64,000 bases of DNA from CAJQQK01 sp965224225. GTDB lineage: Bacteria; Pseudomonadota; Alphaproteobacteria; Rhizobiales; Hyphomicrobiaceae. The notes under the pieces were generated by a model that made no database searches, was not told the origin of the DNA, and saw only the letters and a list, made by a program, of their open reading frames with translations. A program made the translations under genes and the position numbers. Shown here in pieces: positions 33,036 through 42,286 of this stretch. Location of the stretch: NCBI GenBank assembly GCA_965224225.1, contig CBDCZF010000011.1:1-64000 (forward strand), given 5' to 3'. How positions within the stretch are numbered: the first letter of the stretch is position 1; each line of letters begins with the position of its first letter.

Positions 33036-33995
33036 TCAGCGTGCCTTTCGCAGCCTGGCCAGAATTCGCGCCGAGCTACGCGAAACTATTCGCGAGTCAA
33101 CCAGATAGCGCCAAAGGCCAGTCGGGCCCAGAGCAAAGCCCCGGCGCAGCAACGAACCCCAGGCAATGCGCTCGCCATGGTAGCGCGCTGCCAGGCCGGC
33201 ATTGAGGGCATTGGAAAAGCTCGCAGCCTGAAGCACTTTGGATTGCTTCGGATGACCGGCCAGTGCCGCTCCATGCCGTTCGACGACGACGTCCATTTGC
33301 TGGCGAAAGCCAACCGTGCCGCGGCTCGACTTGGCGGTTTGCGAGTGACCGTGAATGCGAAAGGCCGCAAGCGCCTCGCGGCGATACGCCAAGGGCGTCA
33401 GCGCTGCAAGCTTGAGCCAGAAATCCCAGTCAGCCGTGTACCAGAGGGCCTCGTCGAGCCCGCCGACGCGCCGCGCCAGTTCGGTCGAGAAAACAGGTGC
33501 GGGACAGGACAGGAAATTCTGCACGAGGAGGTGGGTCAGGGCTGCCTGCTGATCAACTATTTGCGGCAAAGCTCGCCACGGGCAGGTCAGGCTGCCAACG
33601 CGACGTCCATCGGCATTCACGAAGTCAACGTCGTGGACGTAAAGGCCCAGGCCAGGCCTTGCCCGCATCATCCCGTGCACGGCACTGACGCGCCCGGGCA
33701 GCCAGTAGTCGTCCTGGTGCAACATCGAACAAAACGGTGCGGCAGCGCGTTGCAGGGCCAGATTGGTCGACCACACCCAGTTCGGGCTGTCCGGCCGTTC
33801 GAGAAGCACAAGATCGAGCTTGCCGGCATACCGCCGCGCAATCGCCACGGTATCGTCGCTTGAACCGCCATCGACGACGATGCATTCGATGCCGGCATCG
33901 TTCTGCCGGACAATCGAGGCCAGAGCTTCATCGAGATAGGCTGCACCGTCATAGACCGGCATCAGGACCGAGAGCCAGGGCTTATCGCTCGCCAT
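33036..33995 (-). CDS. Family 2 glycosyltransferase
   Basis: A 319 aa GT-A enzyme. The N-terminus WLSVLMPVYDGAAYLDEALA and CIVVDGGSSDDTVAIARRYA are typical GT2 nucleotide-sugar binding segments. The DxD-type motif is LHQDDYW, and TADWDFWLKLAAL contains the catalytic-base region. It acts on the cytoplasmic face, adding a sugar to a surface glycan precursor. It lies 5 bases after the neighbouring GT2 gene, so the two are co-transcribed. Confidence 0.9.
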   Translation of the reverse strand: MASDKPWLSVLMPVYDGAAYLDEALASIVRQNDAGIECIVVDGGSSDDTVAIARRYAGKLDLVLLERPDSPNWVWSTNLALQRAAAPFCSMLHQDDYWLPGRVSAVHGMMRARPGLGLYVHDVDFVNADGRRVGSLTCPWRALPQIVDQQAALTHLLVQNFLSCPAPVFSTELARRVGGLDEALWYTADWDFWLKLAALTPLAYRREALAAFRIHGHSQTAKSSRGTVGFRQQMDVVVERHGAALAGHPKQSKVLQAASFSNALNAGLAARYHGERIAWGSLLRRGFALGPTGLWRYLVDSRIVSRSSARILARLRKAR

Positions 33996-34000
33996 CGCGC

Positions 34001-35239
34001 CTACGCCCTGTCGGAAGAACCGGTGTCGTTAAAGCGCGCTTCATTGCCGGCCGCAATCGAAATCAAGAACCCGCCGAAAAACGTCTGAAGGGCAATCAGG
34101 CCGATCATCATCGCGCCGACGACATAGCGCAGCTTGTTGAGCGGACCGAACCCGGTCTCGAACCAGCTCCAGATGACATCGCCCAGCGCAAGTAGCGCCA
34201 GGCCGCCGCACAACAGGCTGAAGAGCAGGAAATGTTCGAGCCGCGCCCATCTGAGGGTCCAGCGCAGAATTGGTCCTGGACGCCGGTAGCCCTGGCGTAT
34301 GCCGTAAATCAAGGCGACGCCAGCAAACATCAGCATTTGATGCGACGCCGTGATCATGCTGCTTGCAACAATCAGCGAATGATCGCCAAACGCGAATTCG
34401 CCGATCCGCACGATCTCGGCCTTCGGATTTGCGAGCAGCAGGCAGAAAATCGTTATGCCAACGGCCCCGAACACCAGGGCAGGTGCCATGAACAGCCACA
34501 TCGGGCTCAGCATCAGCATGTAGCGCAAATGACGCCAGCCATCCCGCCACGGCCGCAGATGCGGTATCCGTCCATCAACATCCGGCGACAGTGTCACTGG
34601 AACTTCGGCGACCTTCATTCCGGTGAGAGAAGCCTTCAGGACCATCTCGCTGGCAAACTCCATCCCGCTCGACCGCAGGCGCAGCTTGTTGAACGCCTCC
34701 TTCGTGAGCGCCCGCAAACCGCAGTGCGCATCACTGACCTTGCTGCGAAACAGGATACGCAGCGTTGCCGACAGAAGCGGATTGCCGATGTAACGGTTCA
34801 GCCACGGCATGGCGCCGGTCTTGATCGTGCCGCGAAACCGCGAGCCGATGCACAAGTCGGCGCCCTGCATCAGCTGTTCGATCATCGCGACGGCTTCGAG
34901 GAAATCATACGAGCCGTCAGCATCGCCCATGACAAGGTATCGGCCCCTGGCGGCACCGAACCCGCCGATCAGGGCGGCACCATAACCTCGCACCTCGACG
35001 ACTTCGACGCGCGCGCCGTTCTCGCGCGCAATTTCGACACTGCGATCCGTGCTGCTGTTGTCGGCGACCACAATCTCACCGGTCAGGCCATGACGCTCTG
35101 AAAGTACACCGAGCGCCGCCGACGCCCGGGCGATACACCCCGCAAGGGCTGCCGCCTCATTGAGGCAGGGCATGACAATGGACACATCGATACCATCGCC
35201 CGAGAGCACGGATTCACTCATAGAGGCAGCCGCGTCCAT
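34001..35239 (-). CDS. Dolichol-phosphate-mannose-synthase-like GT2 with C-terminal membrane domain
   Basis: A 412 aa protein. Residues 15-250 are a GT2 domain: VSIVMPCLNEAAALAGCIAR, EIVVADNSSTDRSVEIAREN, YLVMGDADGSYDFLEAVAMI (DAD metal motif) and DAHCGLRALTKEAF. Residues about 255-400 hold four to five membrane helices. Such proteins make polyprenyl-phosphate sugars used by GT-C enzymes, of which two lie in the same cluster. ATG 35239 has AAGGA 7-8 bases upstream. Confidence 0.9.
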   Translation of the reverse strand: MDAAASMSESVLSGDGIDVSIVMPCLNEAAALAGCIARASAALGVLSERHGLTGEIVVADNSSTDRSVEIARENGARVEVVEVRGYGAALIGGFGAARGRYLVMGDADGSYDFLEAVAMIEQLMQGADLCIGSRFRGTIKTGAMPWLNRYIGNPLLSATLRILFRSKVSDAHCGLRALTKEAFNKLRLRSSGMEFASEMVLKASLTGMKVAEVPVTLSPDVDGRIPHLRPWRDGWRHLRYMLMLSPMWLFMAPALVFGAVGITIFCLLLANPKAEIVRIGEFAFGDHSLIVASSMITASHQMLMFAGVALIYGIRQGYRRPGPILRWTLRWARLEHFLLFSLLCGGLALLALGDVIWSWFETGFGPLNKLRYVVGAMMIGLIALQTFFGGFLISIAAGNEARFNDTGSSDRA

Positions 35240-35386
35240 CTCTTTTTCCTTGACCCGACTTCGTGCACCCGATTGCGATACGGGAACTGCAAAAGCTCAC
35301 ATTACAGGGAGAATTCTGGGACGTCTGCAGTCACTCTGCAACCGTTTGATCGCGTACCTGGCCTGCATCTTACGGCCACGCGCTCA

Positions 35387-37003
35387 TCACGGAGGCGAGG
35401 CTGGATAGTGAAGCCGATAACCGGCGGCCAGCACAATCCTTGGATAGTGCAGTGCGATACTTTGGACAATGTTGGCTGGGAATCTCCGTTTGATGTTTTC
35501 TGAAAGGAAGAACGCGAACCTCCTTTCCCGGATCATTTTGACCAAGGGCTCATCATCCAGCTGCCCGGTCCGAATCAATTCATTGACGATTGCAGGCTCC
35601 CACACAACCTGCTTGCCCGCCCTTTGCAATAGGACCATGTCGTCAGATACTACGGGGCCATTCGCGTCACGAATTTCGCTTACCAATTTCCAAAGTGCTT
35701 CTTGGTGTTGCGCATCGCCAAAACGGCCCTGGAATGGCGTACGAGGCAACAAGAATGCCTGCACGACCAGACAAGCAAATATGGTGGCATACCAGAGATG
35801 ATTTTTAGCGGAAATATGATGGATCGCACATTTTTCCGCACCGAACCGCGACGACAGCTTGGAGAGCACACATCGGCAAGCGGGCGCAATGGCCAAACCG
35901 ACCAAAACCGACCAGCACAACAGCCATTCGACCAGGTAGTTGACACTCGAACCAGTCTTGAAGACGGCCAGGCTAGTGATTGCCGTGACGCCGAACCAGA
36001 TAACGGCAAAGAGACGAGCCGAAATATAGTCGAAATCCGAATGTTCAGGCCCGTTGTACAGGACGATGCCAGCGGCAAGCCGACGGACGTCTCCGGCGAA
36101 CTGACGTGCAAAATCACTCACTGTGACAACAACGACAACGAGAAGTGGTAATTGTACGGCAATGACGCTGACGATGATCATCAGCTTTGCCGGACTGAAC
36201 GTATTGATGTTGTAGGCAAGCAGGTGCTGCCAAAAAGCACCTTCGGTGGCAACGTGCATAAGGCCCAAACCGCCGCAGCCTAAAAAGAACGCGATGAGTA
36301 GTCCGCGCCAGGCAACGGCGGGCCTTATTGCGAACAACAGAGTGAAAGTTGCGAGCGGCGCACTCACCATGATTTGCTTTGTGAACAGCGCTGCAACGAA
36401 GCAGAACATCGAGAGATAGAGCCAACCGGGACGTCTAAGTGCGCGCAGGCCAAGTAAGGCGCCGAGCAGGGAAAGACTAACAGCGAGCATGTCAACGCGC
36501 GCGAATGCCGACCAGACGGTAATCGGAAAGAGAACAAATACCAACAGCGTTGCCATCAGACCTGACAGCGCCGCAGTGGCGACCGCGTAACGGCAACGAA
36601 GCGCTGAAAAGACAAACCCTCCGACTAAGAAGCTCGTGATCAGAGTGGCGGTAGCCGTAACTGTGCGAGCGGCTACCAGCCAATCCCATTCCACCGTCCG
36701 TGCGAATAGGCCGGAGACAATGTGAAACATCGGGGGATAGTGGAAGACCACCAGGGATTCTGGCGTCATGGGCCGGTACCCTGTGCCGTCAAACATCATC
36801 CTGGTTTGCTGCCAAACAATTCCCTCACCATAGTCGAGACGAAACGGATACTTTATTGCGCCGGCCATATCGTGGAGTCCGTGCAGGCACGCAGCCAGCA
36901 GAACAGCTAACGCCAGAAAAAAGAGACTGACCAGCACAAACCCCATCCAACGGGATCGAACTTGCCTCGACAAAAAAGATTGAATTCCCTCGAAGCGGGT
37001 CAT
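35387..37003 (-). CDS. Polytopic membrane glycosyltransferase-like protein (GT-C type)
   Basis: A 538 aa membrane protein with about 10 helices. The first external loop contains FRLDYGEGIVWQQTRMM, an acidic motif typical of GT-C polyprenyl-sugar transferases, and HYPPMFHIVSGL. The C-terminal soluble region (from about 420) has VSDDMVLLQRAGKQVVWEP. Its start overlaps the methyltransferase stop by ATGA. It probably uses the lipid-linked sugar made by the neighbouring GT2. Acceptor unknown. Its codon use looks slightly less GC-biased than neighbours. Confidence 0.7.
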   Translation of the reverse strand: MTRFEGIQSFLSRQVRSRWMGFVLVSLFFLALAVLLAACLHGLHDMAGAIKYPFRLDYGEGIVWQQTRMMFDGTGYRPMTPESLVVFHYPPMFHIVSGLFARTVEWDWLVAARTVTATATLITSFLVGGFVFSALRCRYAVATAALSGLMATLLVFVLFPITVWSAFARVDMLAVSLSLLGALLGLRALRRPGWLYLSMFCFVAALFTKQIMVSAPLATFTLLFAIRPAVAWRGLLIAFFLGCGGLGLMHVATEGAFWQHLLAYNINTFSPAKLMIIVSVIAVQLPLLVVVVVTVSDFARQFAGDVRRLAAGIVLYNGPEHSDFDYISARLFAVIWFGVTAITSLAVFKTGSSVNYLVEWLLCWSVLVGLAIAPACRCVLSKLSSRFGAEKCAIHHISAKNHLWYATIFACLVVQAFLLPRTPFQGRFGDAQHQEALWKLVSEIRDANGPVVSDDMVLLQRAGKQVVWEPAIVNELIRTGQLDDEPLVKMIRERRFAFFLSENIKRRFPANIVQSIALHYPRIVLAAGYRLHYPASPP

Positions 37004-37650
37004 GTCGTTGGATTATTGATCGGTCGTGCAACGATCAGCATTTGCTTCGCCATGGGTTTCATTGGCAGCGCCAGATACGCGCGGATTAGTAACGGCCACA
37101 CCGGCAGCGATGATTTAATGGTCAGCGGTAGAAATTTCGGATGCGCTTCGACAATCTCAAATCCGTGAGCCTCAAGAAAATCCTGGAGCGCAATATGAGA
37201 CCAAATCGATACATGGGTATAATCGTCGAAGTACTCGCGAAAAGCATACCTGTAGTTCGGCTGGAGAATCGTAAGCACGCCCGTGGCGCTCAGTTTTGGC
37301 CTTAGGGTCGATAACAAAGAGCCAACCTGGTCCTTGCTCAAATGCTCGAGGAGATTGCTGGCAAAGGCAAAGTCAATCGCACCGTCTTCGAGCATCGACA
37401 GGTCGGCCCCGTCCGCGATGATGGCTTCGACGCCCTCGTCCAGATAATCCTTGATGCCAGGCCAATTGTCCAAAGCCATCCGTCGCCGAGCCTTGACCTT
37501 GTTGATGAAATGACCGTAACCACAACCGATCTCCAGCACACATGCGGCGGGCGAAATCCGATGACGGAAAAAGGCATCCCAAAGGGTCTGCCAAAGAACG
37601 TCGCGGCGGTCGTCGTACTGGAACCGCGTTCCGTGATAGTCGCCGGTCAT
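37000..37650 (-). CDS. Class I SAM-dependent methyltransferase
   Basis: A 216 aa methyltransferase. Motif I is VLEIGCGYGHFINKVKARRR; LDNWPGI, then ADLSMLEDGAIDFAFASNLLEHL are the following SAM-fold motifs, and ATGVLTILQPNYRYAF is the post-motif strand. Start MTGDYHGTRF was chosen because it overlaps the upstream GT2 stop by ATGA; the frame is open further but inside that gene. It likely methylates a sugar or lipid intermediate of the glycan cluster. Confidence 0.88.
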   Translation of the reverse strand: MTGDYHGTRFQYDDRRDVLWQTLWDAFFRHRISPAACVLEIGCGYGHFINKVKARRRMALDNWPGIKDYLDEGVEAIIADGADLSMLEDGAIDFAFASNLLEHLSKDQVGSLLSTLRPKLSATGVLTILQPNYRYAFREYFDDYTHVSIWSHIALQDFLEAHGFEIVEAHPKFLPLTIKSSLPVWPLLIRAYLALPMKPMAKQMLIVARPINNPTT

Positions 37651-38672
37651 TCGGTTGGTTTCCACCCGAACGTCAGGCCCTGCAGCATGCGCAGCCCGAC
37701 ACCGAATGCAATGAAGTTGCTCCTGTTGCCACCCTTGCTTTCCCCGACGCGCGGATGAAAGGTAATCGGGCATTCAACCAACACCATTCGATTTGCCAGT
37801 GCCAAGTCCATAAAGTGTGCGTTGAATTCGAGGTTTACGGCCGGATTGAGCCTGGGCAGCAGCGTCGCCAGCGGTTTGCGGCGGCAGAGCTTGTAGGTCG
37901 CGCCGACGTCAGTCAACGTGCTTTGCCCAAGATGCTTTGCCTCTAGCAGCTTAGCTACGAACAGGTTTCCATAGAACATGAACGTCGTCATTTGCGTTTG
38001 GTTCTCGCGTAACGTTTCGACTGTGCGCGTACCGTTGACGATGTCGGCGTGCGGGGCATAGGCAATCAGTTTGTCGATGTCGGCGGAGCGAAAAGTCCTG
38101 TCGCCTTCGCAGAGCACGACGTAATCGGTATCGGCATGTTTCAACGCTTCGGTCAGGCAACGGTAGACGCATCGACCGTAGCCGGGCAATTCTTCATTGA
38201 ATGTCAATGCGCCGCTTCTTTGCGCAATCTCGAAGGTTCGGTCGCTGCTGGCGTTCGAGACGACAATGACGCGAGCAACTCGCGGGTGGTGCAGGAAATC
38301 GCTCACAGCATCTGCAATGCTCGCTTCGTCATTGTAGGCGGTAAGCGCTACGGTTACACGTGCATCTTGATCAGGCTCATCCCGGAATACGCGCTTCGGG
38401 CGTTTCCGCTCCAGCAGCACGAACAGGTCCACAAGCGCGAGCGCCAGACCAATAACCACCGGCATGCCGCTGTACCAGACAAGCCATTCGGCGACCGGTG
38501 TCAAAGTGTCGAAAAGCCCAGGCAGGTAGCGCGGAAAAACCAGCAGGATGCCCGCAACATACATCAAGCTTCCAAGGCAGAAGGAATAGGCTCCGTAAAG
38601 TAGCCAAGGCTGGCGGATGAACCACCCGACCGGCTCGGAATTGCGATGCATGGGAGAGGTACTCCGTTGCAT
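37647..38672 (-). CDS. Membrane-anchored family 2 glycosyltransferase
   Basis: A 341 aa protein. Two N-terminal membrane helices (LLYGAYSFCLGSLMYVAGIL and SGMPVVIGLALALVDLFVLL) precede a GT2 domain: VTVALTAYNDEASIADAVSD, VIVVSNASSDRTFEIAQRSG, and YVVLCEGDRTFRSADID with the metal motif EGD in place of DxD. Start at ATG 38672 has GGA a few bases upstream; the open frame runs 30 codons further to a GTG but without a fitting signal. It is the first gene of the glycan cluster and coupled to the methyltransferase. Confidence 0.85.
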   Translation of the reverse strand: MQRSTSPMHRNSEPVGWFIRQPWLLYGAYSFCLGSLMYVAGILLVFPRYLPGLFDTLTPVAEWLVWYSGMPVVIGLALALVDLFVLLERKRPKRVFRDEPDQDARVTVALTAYNDEASIADAVSDFLHHPRVARVIVVSNASSDRTFEIAQRSGALTFNEELPGYGRCVYRCLTEALKHADTDYVVLCEGDRTFRSADIDKLIAYAPHADIVNGTRTVETLRENQTQMTTFMFYGNLFVAKLLEAKHLGQSTLTDVGATYKLCRRKPLATLLPRLNPAVNLEFNAHFMDLALANRMVLVECPITFHPRVGESKGGNRSNFIAFGVGLRMLQGLTFGWKPTE

Positions 38673-38789
38673 CGAACTTCCTATCACCAGCATCTCACCT
38701 TTTTGGTCATCATTAATTTCGAACCTGCCTTTCGTCACATGCGGTTCGAACGATACCACCACGCAGCCACGGGCCCATCAATCCGCTGA

Positions 38790-38971
38790 CTATCGCCTCG
38801 GGCTCGACAAGAACCACGGCCACTTTGCCCGGCTTCGGCGTGCAAACCGGGATCTCCATTTTCATGGATTCCAGAATTCAGAATCGGCTCGTCGACTTCG
38901 ACGCTTGCACCGGCTTCTACCAGTACTTTCCACACGCTTCGGTGATCTCGGCCTTTAACGTCGACGACAGC
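38790..38971 (-). pseudogene. Frameshifted relic of a small biotin/lipoyl carrier protein (BCCP-like)
   Basis: Minus-strand reading gives VVDVK, AEIT, SVWKVLVEAGASVEVDEPIL and ESMKMEIPVCTPKPGKVAVV plus LVEPEAIVS, but in changing frames. This is the whole core of a 70-80 aa biotin carboxyl carrier protein, with the biotinyl lysine in ESMKME at 38860-38862. At least three frameshifts break it (near 38953, 38940 and 38875), so it is not translated. It fills the 492-base gap 38673-39164 between the glycan cluster and the sulfite-exporter-like gene; the rest of that gap shows nothing clear. Confidence 0.7.
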
Positions 38972-39164
38972 CACACCCACTCCTCTTGTCAGCGTCGCTC
39001 CTGCATCCTGCAGAGCGCAAATAATGTCGTGCAAATGCTGCTACTATTTTCCATCCCAAGCGGTGTCAAGACGTACAGTTCCCGAACCCGCACCGGCCTA
39101 TCTCATCCTTGGCAACCATGATCGAACAACCAATCGGTGAACTTCATGACCAGAGGTCGCCTGA

Positions 39165-39896
39165 ATGAATGCTGACCTTGCCATCGTCCTTGCGGTGGCC
39201 TTCTTCTCTGCCATCCTCGGCGCCCTGAGCGGTTTCGGCGGCGGCATTCTCGTGATGCCCTTCCTGGTCGCCGTGGTTGGCGTCAAGGGCGTCGTCCCGG
39301 TGATGGCGATCGCCATGTTTATCGCTAATTTCTCGAGATTCTGGGTCTACCGCGCCGAGGTCGATACGACCGTCCTCCGTCGCATTGCCGTCGCTGTCTT
39401 CCCGGGCGTTCTGATCGGAACATTCATTTATCGCGCCTTGCCGGACCGGGCGATTGCGATCCTGATCGGCGGCTTCCTGATTGCCTCGATCGCGCTGCGC
39501 CGCGGCCTCAAGGGCCGAACGGTCTCGTTCGGTCCAACCGGAACGACAGCCTGGAGTTTCATGTTCGGGATCCTGACCGGTAGCACGCCCGGCGCCGGCG
39601 TCGTGCTTGTCGTCATGCTGCTCGGCATGGGCCTTGGCGGCCCGGGACTGATCGCGACCGATGCTGTCATCGGCATGCTCACGGCGGCAGCCAAGTCTGC
39701 GATGTTTTCATCTTTCGAACTTCTCGACCAGCGTGGCTTTATGATCGGCATCTTGATTGGCATTGCAACGATCCCCGGTGCGTTCGTCGCCCGCTGGTTG
39801 ATCACGCGGCTTTCAGCCAGTGTGCATGTCATTATCATCGAAGCCATGGTGATCGTCGCCGGTCTCTCCTTCCTCTGGCGCGCCTGGCAGGGATGA
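39165..39896 (+). CDS. TauE/SafE family membrane transporter (sulfite exporter type)
   Basis: A 243 aa protein with about seven to eight helices. The N-terminus has ILGALSGFGGGILVMPFL, the first conserved TauE glycine motif. The second half repeats it weakly: GILTGSTPGAGVVLVVMLL. TauE/SafE proteins export sulfite, sulfoacetate or other organic anions across the inner membrane. The substrate is not fixed by context; the sulfatase locus is 21 kb away. Confidence 0.88.
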   Translation: MNADLAIVLAVAFFSAILGALSGFGGGILVMPFLVAVVGVKGVVPVMAIAMFIANFSRFWVYRAEVDTTVLRRIAVAVFPGVLIGTFIYRALPDRAIAILIGGFLIASIALRRGLKGRTVSFGPTGTTAWSFMFGILTGSTPGAGVVLVVMLLGMGLGGPGLIATDAVIGMLTAAAKSAMFSSFELLDQRGFMIGILIGIATIPGAFVARWLITRLSASVHVIIIEAMVIVAGLSFLWRAWQG

Positions 39897-39983
39897 GGGC
39901 TCGTGATGCCGGCAATTTGTTTGGCATCGCGACCGGGTAAATGCTTACAATGCCAGCTCACCTCCAAAATGTGGAGAGATGGC

Positions 39984-40811
39984 ATGCGTTATCTCATTGC
40001 TGCACTGTTTACCTGCTTCGCCGCGAGCCTGGCTTCGATTCCAGCCAATGCCCAGAAGACGGCGCCGGACCGTTGTCTCGCTCTCGCCTGGGATGGCGAG
40101 CGCCCGCTGCTGCACAAGGCGCGCTTCGAGCATGTCGCGCTTCAACCCTATCAGGTCCGCCTGACCTACGTCGGCCACTCGACGTTCATCATCGAAAGCC
40201 CGAAGGGCGTGACGGCGGCGACCGATTACAACGACTACATCTCTCTCTCGGCAACGCCGACGATCGTTACGATGAATGTCGCCCACGACACGCATTATTC
40301 GCACAGCCCCGACAAGGCCATCAAGCACGTGCTGCGCGGCTGGAATCCGAACGGCGATGCGGCCGCCATCCACGATCTGACCGAACTCGACGTGCGCGTG
40401 CGCAACGTGCCAACGAATATCCGCTCGAGCTACGAGGGCCCGCCCTCCGGCCGGTTCGGCAATTCGATCTTCGTGTTCGAGGTCGGCGGTTTGTGCATCG
40501 CCCACCTCGGTCATCTCCACCACACGCTGACGACCCAGCAACTGGCGCAGATCGGCCAGATGGATGTCGTGCTGGTACCTGTCGATGGCAGTTTCACGCT
40601 CGACCTGGCCGGCACCTTCGAGGTGCTCAAGGCACTCAGGGCGCCGATCGTGATCCCGATGCACTACTTTTCAGGATATTCGCTGGCGCAATTCCTCGAC
40701 ACCGCCAAGGCGACGCACCAGGTCGTCCAGCACACGACATCAACGATCGTGATCTCCAAGGACCAGATCCCGCAGAAACACAGCATATGGGTGCTGCCAC
40801 CCGGCGGCTGA
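39984..40811 (+). CDS. Secreted metallo-beta-lactamase-fold hydrolase (UlaG-like)
   Basis: A 275 aa protein with a Sec signal peptide (MRYLIAALFTCFAASLASIPANA). The mature domain has VRLTYVGHSTFIIESPKGVT, typical of UlaG-type lactonase-like proteins, then TMNVAHDTHYSH as a variant metal motif, FEVGGLCIAHLGHLHHTL, VVLVPVDGSFTLD and VIPMHYFSG with the last histidine ligand. It probably acts in the periplasm; substrate unknown. Start at 39984 has GGAGAG upstream; the longer open frame adds a non-signal stretch. Confidence 0.85.
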   Translation: MRYLIAALFTCFAASLASIPANAQKTAPDRCLALAWDGERPLLHKARFEHVALQPYQVRLTYVGHSTFIIESPKGVTAATDYNDYISLSATPTIVTMNVAHDTHYSHSPDKAIKHVLRGWNPNGDAAAIHDLTELDVRVRNVPTNIRSSYEGPPSGRFGNSIFVFEVGGLCIAHLGHLHHTLTTQQLAQIGQMDVVLVPVDGSFTLDLAGTFEVLKALRAPIVIPMHYFSGYSLAQFLDTAKATHQVVQHTTSTIVISKDQIPQKHSIWVLPPGG

Positions 40812-40832
40812 GGGCAATACCAGATAAGCGAC

Positions 40833-41612
40833 ATGACGACATCCGAACGCGTAATCATCGACCGCGACGGTCCGGTAACGACCGTGATCATCAACCGGCC
40901 GGCGGTGCGTAACGCGGTCGACAACGAGACCGCCGAACAACTTGCCGACGCCTTCCGCGCTTTCGACGCGGATGAGGCCCAGCGCGTGGCTGTGCTGTGG
41001 GGTACGGGTGGCTGCTTTTGCGCCGGCGCCGACCTCAAGGCGATCGCCAGCGGCGAGCGCAAGGCACGATACAAGCTCGAAGGCGACGGGCCGATGGGGC
41101 CCTCGCGACTTAAGCTCTCGAAGCCGGTGATCGCGGCCGTTGCCGGCCATGCGGTTGCCGGCGGGCTTGAATTGGCGATCTGGTGCGATCTGCGGGTGGC
41201 GGAAGAAAACGCGATCTTCGGCGTTTATTGCAGGCGTTGGGGGGTGCCGTTGATCGACGGCGGCACGGTGCGCCTGCCGCGCCTGATCGGGCAAAGCCGG
41301 GCACTCGACATGATCCTCACCGGTCGGCCGGTCGAGGCTCAAGAAGCGCTTACCTGGGGCCTTGCCAATCGCGTCGTGCCGGTCGGCGAGGCACGCGAAG
41401 CGGCCGAACAACTCGCCCATGAGCTGGCCAAGTTCCCGCAAAAGTGCATGAACCTCGACCGGGCCTCGGCCATGCGCCAATGGGACCTCGCGTTCGATGA
41501 CGCCATGCTGCAGGAGTTCGCGCGCGGGATATCAGCGGTCGAAGCGGAAGGCCGCGGTGGCGCGCAGCGCTTTGCCGATGGTGCCGGGCGGAGCGGCGAA
41601 TTCGGCGATTGA
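40833..41612 (+). CDS. Enoyl-CoA hydratase/isomerase family protein
   Basis: A 259 aa crotonase-fold protein. The oxyanion-hole segments are GGCFCAGADLKAIA and AGHAVAGGLELAIWCDLRVA. The usual first catalytic glutamate position (in NAIFGVYCRRWGVPLIDGG) is occupied differently from classical enoyl-CoA hydratases, so hydratase activity is uncertain. It acts on a CoA thioester in the cytoplasm. It is 21 bases downstream of the MBL-fold gene and convergent with the next one. Confidence 0.9.
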   Translation: MTTSERVIIDRDGPVTTVIINRPAVRNAVDNETAEQLADAFRAFDADEAQRVAVLWGTGGCFCAGADLKAIASGERKARYKLEGDGPMGPSRLKLSKPVIAAVAGHAVAGGLELAIWCDLRVAEENAIFGVYCRRWGVPLIDGGTVRLPRLIGQSRALDMILTGRPVEAQEALTWGLANRVVPVGEAREAAEQLAHELAKFPQKCMNLDRASAMRQWDLAFDDAMLQEFARGISAVEAEGRGGAQRFADGAGRSGEFGD

Positions 41613-41620
41613 TCTGTGGG

Positions 41621-42217
41621 TTAGGCCGTGAGCTTTTCGGCCCAGTCCAAGGCGTCCTCCAGGCGGTCATTGCCCCAGAAGAGTTCATCCCCGACAGTGA
41701 ATGTCGGAGCGCCGAAGATGCCTGCCGCCGCTGCCTCATCCGCATTGGCGCGCAGTTGTGCTTTGCCCGCATCGGACGTTGCTGCGGCGAGGACCGGCTC
41801 AGGTGATTGCCCGACACGACCCAGACAGTCGGCGACGATCTCCGGCGAACCGATGTCCTCGTCCCGGGCAAAGTTGGCGACATAAACCTCGCGAACGAAA
41901 CCGGGGAGCCATTCGGCATCGGCGTGAGATGCCGCGATGCGGGCGGCGAGCAGGCCGTTCCTCGGGAACTCGGTCGGGCGGCGAAACGGGATCGCAGCCT
42001 TCGCACAAATCCGTTCGAGATCACGCCACACGTAGCGGCCTTTCTCCGAGTAGATGTTGAACGGCGAGTTATCCCAGCCCTGGGCGCGAAAGATCGGCCC
42101 GAGCAGAAAAGGTTTCCAGACAACATCAATGTCGCGCGCCTCAGCTTCGCGCTCAATGCGCATGGCTGCGGGATAGGAATATGTGCTAGCGAACTCGAAC
42201 CAGAAGATGATGGTCAT
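41621..42217 (-). CDS. 2-hydroxychromene-2-carboxylate isomerase-like DsbA-family protein
   Basis: A 198 aa thioredoxin-fold protein of the kappa-GST/HCCA isomerase type. The N-terminus IIFWFEFASTYSYPAAMR carries the serine that replaces the redox cysteine. WKPFLLGPIFRAQGWDNSPF and the C-terminal GIFGAPTFTVGDELFWGNDR are standard for the family. HCCA isomerase uses glutathione to isomerise an aromatic-degradation intermediate, but many homologues have unknown substrates. No naphthalene-type pathway genes are nearby. Confidence 0.9.
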   Translation of the reverse strand: MTIIFWFEFASTYSYPAAMRIEREAEARDIDVVWKPFLLGPIFRAQGWDNSPFNIYSEKGRYVWRDLERICAKAAIPFRRPTEFPRNGLLAARIAASHADAEWLPGFVREVYVANFARDEDIGSPEIVADCLGRVGQSPEPVLAAATSDAGKAQLRANADEAAAAGIFGAPTFTVGDELFWGNDRLEDALDWAEKLTA

Positions 42218-42286
42218 TGTGTTGGTTCACGCTGCTGGCGCCATCTACGCCTAAAGAAACCAATTCGACCAATTCAAGATTTGTCC

